Shown piece after piece: positions 14,701-19,133 of a stretch of DNA of 19,133 bases (within the stretch, counting starts at the first letter, position 1; every line of letters starts with the position of its first letter). The DNA is taken from assembly GCA_030262795.1 (NCBI GenBank), contig JAJSZO010000007.1, positions 5,468-24,600 of the forward strand. The letters are read 5' to 3'. Below the pieces are notes generated by a model that worked only from the letters and a program-made list of their open reading frames with translations, did no database searches and was not told the origin of the DNA. The position numbers were made by a program, and so were the translations under genes. The stretch comes from Deltaproteobacteria bacterium (GTDB lineage Bacteria; Desulfobacterota; Desulfobacteria; Desulfobacterales; ETH-SRB1).

Positions 14701-15271
14701 CGCACCATTTGTCAGCAGAAGTCCGCGAAAAGGTTATTATGCAAAACAAGTGTTGGACCGGACCATACCTTTTGATAGTTTTTTTCTTTCTTTTTTGACC
14801 AAAGGCTCCAAAATAGTAAAACTTGTAAAAGCGAATTACACAGTCTCAATCAAAGGGCTGCCCACTGATACAAATCAGAAAGCCCAGATAAGACCACATG
14901 CGACCCGTCTTGAACTTCAGTGCCCGGACAAAGTCCAAAAGTTGATCAATTTCCATTACCCTGTGAAAAAGACCTTTAGCTGGTCACCCGAAAGCTGTGG
15001 AGATGTCATTTTTCAAATTGAAGTAGGTGACCTTGTGTTGACTAAAAAGTATACGGGTTATCGAGCGTTCTCTAAATTTTTAAAGGATTTCGCTGATGGA
15101 CAGCGGACTTTTTATTCCAGAGAATTTCCTGAGCATCAGGCGGCCTTAAAACGTTTGGGAATCAAATATATCAAGGTGAATTATCAGTTCAAAGGTCACA
15201 AGCCGATTATAACGCTCCTTACAACTGATCCAGGGAAAGCGCCGGGAAATATCGCAAAATGCTGGGATTAG
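11786..15271 (+). CDS. tssM: TssM (IcmF/VasK), T6SS inner-membrane core protein
   Basis: This 1161-aa protein is the central pillar of the TssJLM complex, crossing the inner membrane and periplasm. Two N-terminal TM helices (about 5-30 and 34-56) are followed by the cytoplasmic NTPase domain with an intact Walker A GESGSGKTT (127-135) and IIIDTAGRY (170-178). A third TM helix (about 432-452, SWVAVIVAICGLLSFSFV) leads to a periplasmic region of about 700 residues. The C-terminal part has the beta-rich TssJ-binding region (FSWSPESCGDVIFQIEVGDL). A lysine/alanine-rich segment at about 790-860 (KAKAAKLEIGSKGALAKVAT and following) looks flexible. The Walker A motif, degenerate in some TssM proteins, is complete here, so nucleotide binding is plausible. 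The end overlaps tagF by 13 nt. Confidence 0.97.
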   Translation: MKQIFLKILKVFFVIAVILLIVLLFFGIVLSLGLPWWAGFFILLGLAGLGLGLLFLRKLWLKRREQHFVDRIIEQDDSYLKTVDDKEKERSRELQSRWKEAIEALKSSNLKKYGNPLYVLPWYMVIGESGSGKTTAIKSADLSSPFADVSRISGISGTKNCDWWFFEQAIIIDTAGRYAIPVDEGRDKEEWQRFLTLLVKYRKKESLNGLIVTIAADKLLGSSPEALEKDGRSIRRRIDELMRVLGTKFPVYLLVTKCDLIQGMTQFCDHLPDKSLEQAMGFMNHDLLTDVVAFVDRAMHTIGDRLRDLRLLFCHKVESMGADPGCLLFPEEFEKIKSGFNPFIKGAFWENPYQETPILRGLFFSSGRQEGSPYSHFLQSLGLIEEREVLPGTNNGLFLHDFFGQILPADRSLFVPTQRKLEWSLLTRNLGLGSWVAVIVAICGLLSFSFVKNLMTMKEISQEFSKPLILQGEILTDVIIMDHFQQALLKVEKENRNWWIPRFGLNESNNVEIRLKEKYCKQFKDGFLVSFDKQMGDRIVNFSDSTPDEVIGQHVVYLARRINLMRARLQAESLETLKSMPQPSYEPVVLMADQKIIPEIRKRFANQYLYNLVWRIDLSSLNQEMNNLQVWLKHLLTLKGVDLGWLVTLVNADESLPYVTLKDFWKGSLSASHEMTIPSAFTLKGKEKIDLFLEEMESALFDPFIIAGQKLEFQTWYRRAYFQAWYNFALVFPKGIERLEGRKEWQHVAARMAIDQGPYFAIIDRMAIELKPLLIDQDVPSWIERIYEFQSTKAKAAKLEIGSKGALAKVATKGKTIISKLEKKIAKTGGKKTLESQLLSAKAFQEYQKALAEVTPAAASKTTAYHMAVQVFNEDPTTIKSPFFVARRACDKLFVSMPGSKSFDDDRIFWKLVTGPFDYLWNFVCSETACYLQDLWEKEVLVEIQGVFDQKTLNRILLGQDGYAVKFVNGPAAPFVSRSPRKGYYAKQVLDRTIPFDSFFLSFLTKGSKIVKLVKANYTVSIKGLPTDTNQKAQIRPHATRLELQCPDKVQKLINFHYPVKKTFSWSPESCGDVIFQIEVGDLVLTKKYTGYRAFSKFLKDFADGQRTFYSREFPEHQAALKRLGIKYIKVNYQFKGHKPIITLLTTDPGKAPGNIAKCWD

Positions 15272-16035
15272 TAAAATCAAAGCGTTTCTGGAACTGGGCC
15301 GCCTGGGGCAAGCATCCTGTGGTTAGAGACTATTTCAGAGTTGGTTCAAACGATCCTCTTTTAAAGGCATTTTTTGATTGGGTTGAAACAGGTCATAGTA
15401 TGTTAGGTTCAAAACGTGACTATTCTTCAAATTGCTATTCATGGCGTTTCTGGGCCAGAGGTTCTGAAAAAAATAACATTGTTTGCGGTGTTGGAAGGGA
15501 CAGCAGTGACAGCCTTGGCCGGTCATATCCGCTTATGATTATCGGAACCGGTCCTCTGCAAGAATGGAATGCTCACTGGGACATTTTACCCCTTGCCTGT
15601 GAAAAAACCTGGAGTCAGATAGAGTATCTAACCACAAAAAGGTTTCTGGATTTTAAACAAATGGAAGATGGAGTTCGAATCATAAAACCACCTTCTCCCA
15701 ACTGGTCAGAGTTTACAAATCAAAGAAGTAGCCAATTTGAGTATTCTTCCAATAACAGGTTGTGTAATCAAAATCTTAGAGGCATAAAAGAGAAAGTCGA
15801 TAGCTTGACAAAAAAGACTGAATTTTTTGTTCCGCTCGACAGTGTATTGTCCAATGACCCGATTACATTGGCATGTCTATGGCATTCCTCCTTAAAATCA
15901 CGTCTTCAGGAAATTCCGAATGCAGTCTTTATGGGCGGGGTTCCGGATGATATTTATCTCGCGGTCTTTAAACGACCTTTAATTCCGGCTGATTTTGTTC
16001 GATTGTGGTCGGATAACATAGGGAAGAACTCATGA
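15259..16035 (+). CDS. tagF: TagF, T6SS-associated regulator
   Basis: This 258-aa cytoplasmic protein belongs to the TagF/ImpM family (DUF2094). The N-terminal WAAWGKHPVVRDYFRVGSND corresponds to the family G-K-x-P-x-x-x-D-F start. The motif GRDSSDSLGRSYPLMIIG corresponds to the G-x-x-x-P-S-x-D-x-x-G-R-x-F-P-L core. In Pseudomonas aeruginosa TagF represses T6SS assembly post-translationally, independently of the kinase PpkA, through the Fha protein. A PppA-type phosphatase domain, fused in some homologues, is absent. It starts 13 nt inside tssM, and its TGA overlaps the next gene's ATG (ATGA), so translation is coupled on both sides. Confidence 0.92.
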   Translation: MLGLVKSKRFWNWAAWGKHPVVRDYFRVGSNDPLLKAFFDWVETGHSMLGSKRDYSSNCYSWRFWARGSEKNNIVCGVGRDSSDSLGRSYPLMIIGTGPLQEWNAHWDILPLACEKTWSQIEYLTTKRFLDFKQMEDGVRIIKPPSPNWSEFTNQRSSQFEYSSNNRLCNQNLRGIKEKVDSLTKKTEFFVPLDSVLSNDPITLACLWHSSLKSRLQEIPNAVFMGGVPDDIYLAVFKRPLIPADFVRLWSDNIGKNS

Positions 16036-17156
16036 AAAATCCCTTTGTATATGGCGAAACTGTCAGTGGTGATAATTTTTGCAATCGCAAAAAGGAAATA
16101 AAAGAGCTGTCCGAAGATATCAGAAACGGCCAGAACATCATAATATTTTCTCCAAGAAGATATGGCAAAACATCTTTAATTAAAAAAGTTCTACGTAAAA
16201 CAAAGGCAAAAGGAATCATTACTTTTTATATTGACCTGTATCCGGCTATTAATAAAAAAAAATTTATTGAGATATATGCAAGCGCCATATCAAGTGGAAT
16301 CCACGGGAGTGTTCGCCAGGTTGTAAAAAAAATAAAGGAATATCTTCCAAGAATAATACCAAAGGTTGTTATGGATGATCAGTCTTTTCATCTTGAATTT
16401 GAATTTGACCGCTTAAGTAATATTTCACCGCATATGGATGATCTCCTTAATGCAGCAAAAAAAATGGCTGACCGGAAAAAGAAAACAGCCGTTGTGGTTT
16501 TTGATGAGTTTCAGGAAATCGCAAATTTCGAAGATGATGAAATTGAAAGGAAAATGAGATCTGTATTTCAAAATCACAGGAATGTTTCCTATATTTTTAT
16601 GGGAAGCAAGACACACTTGATGCGGGATATTTTTAACAACCCGAACCGACCTTTTTACAAGAGCGGAAAACACTATCCTTTGGGCAAAATTGATCCTGAA
16701 GAATTAAGCATTTTTGCCAAAAAAAAATTTTTAGAACAAAAAATTACAATCGGCAAAAATGAATTAAACGTCCTATTAGATGTAACTGAATGTCATCCCT
16801 ATTATTTCCAGATGCTTTGCCATGTTTTATGGGAATTGTGCCTGGAAAACAGGATAATAGCTGAAGATGATATTGACAAGGCTCTTGAAATTCTTGTTTC
16901 AAGGGAGTCGAGCGTTTATATTGCCATATGGGAAGAACTGACTATCAAACAAAAAAATCTGTTGGCCGCCCTGGCAAAGGAAGAATACCCGGAAATCTTC
17001 AGTAAAAAGTTTTTAGAAACATACGGCATTGGCCCAGCTTCATCCATCCAGAAAGCACTAAAAAAATTGTTGAAAAAGGAACTGGTTCAGCAAGAAAATG
17101 GCAGCTATGTAATCTACGATCTGTTTTTCAAGAAATGGATCAGGCGTATCTGGTAG
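16032..17156 (+). CDS. AAA-type ATPase with C-terminal winged helix, coupled to tagF
   Basis: This 374-aa cytoplasmic protein resembles the archaeal-ATPase (PF01637)/COG1672 family. It begins NPFVYGETVSGDNFCNRKKE (the F-x-x-R-x-x-E entry typical of this group). Walker A SPRRYGKTS lies at 40-48, Walker B VVVFDEFQE at 154-162, and the sensor-like FMGSK follows. The region from about 300 (TIKQKNLLAALAKEEYPEIF through LKKLLKKELVQQENGSYVIY, DLFFKKWIRR) is a winged-helix end normally seen in these proteins. All catalytic residues are present. Members often act in defence, plasmid or stress contexts, but the cellular role is usually unknown. It is not a canonical T6SS component and is distinct from ClpV/TssH. 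The ATGA overlap with tagF indicates it belongs to the operon. Confidence 0.93.
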   Translation: MKNPFVYGETVSGDNFCNRKKEIKELSEDIRNGQNIIIFSPRRYGKTSLIKKVLRKTKAKGIITFYIDLYPAINKKKFIEIYASAISSGIHGSVRQVVKKIKEYLPRIIPKVVMDDQSFHLEFEFDRLSNISPHMDDLLNAAKKMADRKKKTAVVVFDEFQEIANFEDDEIERKMRSVFQNHRNVSYIFMGSKTHLMRDIFNNPNRPFYKSGKHYPLGKIDPEELSIFAKKKFLEQKITIGKNELNVLLDVTECHPYYFQMLCHVLWELCLENRIIAEDDIDKALEILVSRESSVYIAIWEELTIKQKNLLAALAKEEYPEIFSKKFLETYGIGPASSIQKALKKLLKKELVQQENGSYVIYDLFFKKWIRRIW

Positions 17157-17168
17157 CTCTTAACATGT

Positions 17169-17201
17169 ATTACGCCAATGGCGTTACGCTGTCAGCGTAA
17201 T
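17169..17201. repeat. Overlapping hairpins just after the operon end
   Basis: The outer arms ATTACGC (17169-17175) and GCGTAAT (17195-17201) compete with two inner stems: ACGCC-aat-GGCGT (17172-17184) and TTACGCTG-t-CAGCGTAA (17184-17200). It lies 12 nt after the last stop codon of the operon. It could shield the mRNA end or act as a weak terminator, but no T-tract follows. It could equally be a dispersed palindrome. Confidence 0.6.
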
Positions 17202-17306
17202 TCAAAAGACATCCACACTTCGATATTCATCATTTCCTGTTCGACATTCATCATTCAATTGGTGCTTCTTGGCACCGAAATGGTTACGTTTTGTTCTATG
17301 TATTGC

Positions 17307-17434
17307 ACCCCTTGTAATCTCAAGAAATTACAGTAGGATTGGCTCTGCCCACCAATCTACGTAGTTTGCAGAGATCGCCAGTTGATGGTGGGCAGAGCCC
17401 ACCCTACGAATTGTCCCATTTTAAGTTGGTAGCC
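17307..17434. mobile_element. Truncated, inverted copy of the MITE-like element
   Basis: Read on the minus strand this segment follows the element at 2325-2474: GGCTACCAACTTAA end (17421-17434), GGGACAATTCGTAGGGTGGG, the internal inverted pair, ATCTCTGCAAAC, GATTGGTGGGC, CCTACTGTAA, then GATTACAAGG. It stops near 17307 where the other 23-bp terminal repeat should be. It is diverged and incomplete, so older than the left copy. It lies in opposite orientation, with the whole T6SS operon between the two. Confidence 0.8.
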
Positions 17435-17507
17435 TAAACCGGCTACGAACGTAAGCCGGGACACCTTTCGGCGGCGAGATCCAAAAAGTTGCTGGTGAAT
17501 TTTAAGG

Positions 17508-17775
17508 CTACCAAAGATAACGAATTGGGTACTGGGTAATAAGCGGATCAGGGGTAAGAATTATTAGCGAATGCTCAATAGCCTGACATACAAGCATCCG
17601 GTCAAAAGGATCTTTGTGAGGAGTAGGTAGTTTACATAGGTGCAGAGTGTCTTGTTCCGATAAATCTAAAGGGGTGACCAAGTGTCTTTTCCGCTCTTTG
17701 GGAATAATTGGAAGAAAGCTCATTACTTCCAATGGTCAACCAGAGAAAAGTGCAGGTGTCGAGGAGAAGTTTCAC
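17508..17775 (-). pseudogene. VapC-type PIN toxin, internally deleted and frameshifted
   Basis: From GTG at 17775 (overlapping the antitoxin stop as GTGA) the frame reads VKLLLDTCTFLWLTIGSNEL, the PIN-domain N-terminus with the first catalytic Asp. A different frame then carries FLPIIPKERKRHLVTPLDLS, HKDPFDRMLVCQAIEHSLII and LTPDPLITQYPIRYLW, the exact C-terminal pattern of this VapC subgroup with the later acidic residues. The total is about 88 codons against about 130 normally. The central segment, with SAWEIAVK-type motifs and a further acidic residue, is missing. The toxin is therefore broken by a deletion of about 45 codons plus a frame change near 17720-17735. The remaining open frame of 74 codons starts at TTG and is unlikely to be functional. 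Confidence 0.88.
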
Positions 17776-18026
17776 GAGCCTTTGCCATTAAAAGCAGCAA
17801 CAATATCATCCGGAAGAGGCTCAAAAAAAGCATCACTAATTTGAAAATCAGGATATTCTTTGCCAGCCAGACCAATTGGACGTTTTTTATTTGGGAGTGC
17901 TGCAATTGGTTTTATTTCAGCAATAGGCACATTCCGTTTGCAAACTATTACGGTTTCTCCGTTGCTAACTTTTGCAAGGCAGCTTGAGAAATGAGTTTTT
18001 ATTTCATTTATATTTAAGTTTATCAT
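17772..18026 (-). CDS. Phd/YefM-type antitoxin, partner of the broken VapC
   Basis: The 84-aa product MINLNINEIKTHFSSCLAKV followed by SNGETVIVCKRNVPIAEIKP is a typical Phd/YefM N-terminal DNA-binding domain. The C-terminal tail (PDFQISDAFFEPLPDDIVAAF) is the toxin-wrapping segment common to antitoxins of PIN toxins. The ATG at 18026 is chosen because the family starts there; a frame continuing upstream to 18074 would run through the promoter. No Shine-Dalgarno is seen, in line with a leaderless transcript. The antitoxin is intact although the toxin is destroyed, the expected order of decay since loss of the antitoxin first would be toxic. Confidence 0.88.
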   Translation of the reverse strand: MINLNINEIKTHFSSCLAKVSNGETVIVCKRNVPIAEIKPIAALPNKKRPIGLAGKEYPDFQISDAFFEPLPDDIVAAFNGKGS

Positions 18027-18032
18027 GGTTCT

Positions 18033-18061
18033 ATTGTAAGTCACAATGTTGGTCATGTCAA
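18033..18061 (-). promoter_or_regulatory. Sigma-70-type promoter and operator of the phd gene
   Basis: On the minus strand TTGACA (18056-18061), a 17-nt spacer and TACAAT (18033-18038) form a near-consensus promoter. The -10 box ends 6 nt before the antitoxin ATG at 18026, so transcription would begin at or within a base or two of the start codon. An inverted repeat ATTGT-gactt-ACAAT overlaps the -10 box, a good place for autorepression by the Phd protein. Promoter assignment is from sequence only. Confidence 0.75.
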
Positions 18062-18067
18062 CGACAT

Positions 18068-18271
18068 ACAGCAATTCTCATTATGGAATTTGCCAATCAT
18101 ATTTAATAAATACAGATTGTTATTAATCTTGTATTTTTATGATACACTTCAAGCTCTCTCAGAAAAATGAGAATTTCAACGAAATTCGACGAAAAACAAA
18201 GTGGTCAACAATAGACAAAAAATCACAACTATTTGATATATTGTAGAATATCTCATAATGAGAATTGCTGT
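18068..18271. repeat. 18-bp perfect inverted repeat flanking AT-rich DNA
   Basis: ACAGCAATTCTCATTATG (18068-18085) and CATAATGAGAATTGCTGT (18254-18271) are exact reverse complements, 168 bp apart. The interior is AT-rich without coding capacity. The left arm lies 7 nt beyond the phd -35 box. The structure fits a MITE-like or IS-remnant element, but no target duplication is evident. Confidence 0.8.
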
Positions 18272-18484
18272 GCCATTACCTAATTCCTTGAATTAGTGAA
18301 TACCAAGTTTTGTCCACAACCAACTGTTTTTTTAGTAATTTTTGATTATTTTACGAGAGCGGAGTGGATAGCCCGTAAGCCCTTTTATGTTAGCCGAAGG
18401 TCTGACATATGGTTTGTCTTGGATTCAGATAGACCTATGCGCTTATTCGTTAGAGAGTTTTCAGATGACCCCTGACTCCTGCTT

Positions 18485-19072
18485 TTATATCTTATAAATT
18501 ATTCTTTCGTCAGTAATTATTATATCGACATGTTTGTCGTGGGATTCAACGGGAACTTGCTGAATAATTTGGCACTCAAGGGATATGGACACCTTTCTGG
18601 TCGTTATAGAAATGTTAGGAATAAATCTGTCGTAATATCCTTCTCCAGTTCCTATTCTTCCCCCTTTTTCGTCAAAAGCAACCCCCGGGATAATTGATAG
18701 ATCAATACAGTCAATGGGTACTATTTTGCAGCGATTAATATCCGGTTCCAGAATACCTCTCTGACCAATTATCAGATCATTATCAAGGTCATCAACTTTC
18801 ATCAATTTCATTCCATGTTTTTTGATATCAAAGGCAGGAAGAATTACAATTTTGTTGAAGTCGAAACATTTTTGTAAAATATTACGGGAAGTTACTTCCA
18901 ATTTTTTATTAACATAAAGCAAAACAATTTTTGCTTCACGAAAGTTTGCAAATTCAAACAAGTTATCCTCAATTTGTTTGGTTTTTTTTGATAGTTCTTT
19001 ATCAGAAAGCCCTTCGAGTTTCTTTGCTATATCATCACGTATTCCTTGTTTTTTTTCTCGAATTTCTTCCAA
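18485..19072 (-). CDS. 5-formyltetrahydrofolate cyclo-ligase
   Basis: This 195-aa cytoplasmic enzyme converts 5-formyl-THF with ATP to 5,10-methenyl-THF in one-carbon metabolism (YgfA/Fau/MTHFS family). Family features are the N-terminal KxxIRDDIAKKL, the central LYVNKKLEVTS and VILPAFD, and the C-terminal hallmark GVAFDEKGGRIGTGEGYYDRF (written here as one motif of 21; key residues G-R-x-G-x-G-x-GYYDR). The near-end HDKHVDIIITDE also fits. The start is a TTG at 19072, 5-7 nt after an AGGGGGA; no ATG is available in frame nearby. It is a core gene marking the right border of the accessory region. The usual length is about 180-200. Confidence 0.94.
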   Translation of the reverse strand: MEEIREKKQGIRDDIAKKLEGLSDKELSKKTKQIEDNLFEFANFREAKIVLLYVNKKLEVTSRNILQKCFDFNKIVILPAFDIKKHGMKLMKVDDLDNDLIIGQRGILEPDINRCKIVPIDCIDLSIIPGVAFDEKGGRIGTGEGYYDRFIPNISITTRKVSISLECQIIQQVPVESHDKHVDIIITDERIIYKI

Positions 19073-19105
19073 AACATCCCCCTGCCCCCCCTTAAAGGGA
19101 GGAAT

Positions 19106-19129
19106 AAGTTATTTCGTCCACGTTTCTAA
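19106..19129. repeat. Single arm of the GAACGTGGACGAA palindrome family
   Basis: AAGTTATTTCGTCCACGTTT (then CTAA) matches, with small differences, the right arm of the palindrome at 9689-9712. The opposite arm, if present, lies beyond the window. It sits upstream of the cyclo-ligase gene. Confidence 0.6.
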
Positions 19130-19133
19130 TTAA

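Larger units (their letters stand above)
17157..17507. other. Gene-free region after the T6SS operon, made of repeats
   Basis: About 350 bp without a gene. It holds a hairpin (17169-17201), AT-rich repeat wording related to 8949-9038 (17221-17258), a truncated MITE-like copy (17307-17434) and a second, diverged element end GGCTACgAACgTAAGCCGGGACA starting at 17441 (shown in part). No classical rho-independent terminator (GC hairpin plus T-tract) is visible behind the operon. Confidence 0.7.
18027..18484. other. Gene-free region between phd and the cyclo-ligase gene
   Basis: About 460 bp, AT-rich. It contains the phd promoter (18033-18061), an inverted repeat with 18-bp arms (18068-18271), a short perfect hairpin CTAATTC-ctt-GAATTAG (18280-18296), and around 18390-18450 a segment with possible stems (ATGTTAG/CTGACAT; AGGTCT/AGACCT). 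No open frame with family features is seen, and I find no tRNA or 6S RNA signature. Confidence 0.7.

Noticed and set aside
17270..17286. TTGGCAC resembling a sigma-54 -24 element
   Set aside because: The -12 position reads GT instead of GC, and no plus-strand gene follows.
18300..18484. Possible 6S RNA or other structured RNA beside the cyclo-ligase gene
   Set aside because: 6S RNA commonly lies upstream of this gene, but this stretch is downstream of it; the small stems do not build the expected long bulged hairpin, and no tRNA features are found.

Overview
The window looks like about 19 kb of chromosome from a Gram-negative, moderately AT-rich bacterium, most likely a deltaproteobacterium (Desulfobacterota). 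I infer this from the gene style, the many small palindromic repeats, the transmembrane Ser/Thr kinase and the type VI secretion (T6SS) genes. No single feature fixes the taxon. Housekeeping genes sit at both edges on the minus strand: hisS (histidyl-tRNA synthetase, cut by the left edge) and a 5-formyltetrahydrofolate cyclo-ligase gene on the right. The 18 kb between them is accessory.

Layout. 1-928: hisS. 929-2056 (-): toxin-antitoxin material, namely a truncated HigA-type antitoxin, a possible remnant of its partner, and an intact HigB/RelE-type toxin with an XRE antitoxin. 2057-3038: no gene, but a 150-bp MITE-like element with near-perfect terminal inverted repeats and an 8-bp target duplication, then a 210-nt nested palindrome. 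3039-17156 (+): a T6SS operon. 17157-17507: a second, truncated copy of the MITE-like repeat in opposite orientation. 17508-18026 (-): an intact Phd antitoxin next to a wrecked VapC toxin. 18027-18484: no gene, with promoter and repeat sequences. 18485-19072 (-): cyclo-ligase.

The T6SS operon encodes only the membrane/trans-envelope complex and its regulation. It holds TssJ (lipoprotein), TssK (baseplate-membrane adaptor), TssL (DotU), TssM (IcmF) and TagF. No sheath (TssBC), baseplate (TssEFGA), ClpV, Hcp or VgrG gene is present, so those must lie elsewhere if the system works. Ahead of tssJ is a four-gene signalling block: (1) a membrane sensor with a cytoplasmic cysteine cluster, (2) a paralogous sensor fused to a Ser/Thr kinase, (3) a 650-aa cysteine-rich protein of unknown function ending in three Thr motifs that resemble FHA-binding phosphothreonine sites, and (4) a protein that looks like the C-terminal domain of the T6SS FHA protein (TagH/Fha) without the FHA domain. 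The natural reading is a phosphorylation relay that splits the usual PpkA-Fha-TagF switch into separate, unusual parts. After tagF, and translationally coupled to it, lies an AAA-type ATPase that is not a standard T6SS component. Between tssJ and tssK the operon is interrupted by about 0.9 kb of palindromes and a small SemiSWEET-like membrane protein gene.

One palindromic repeat family (core GAACGTGGACGAA) recurs upstream of tssJ, upstream of tssK, before the operon and at the right end of the window.
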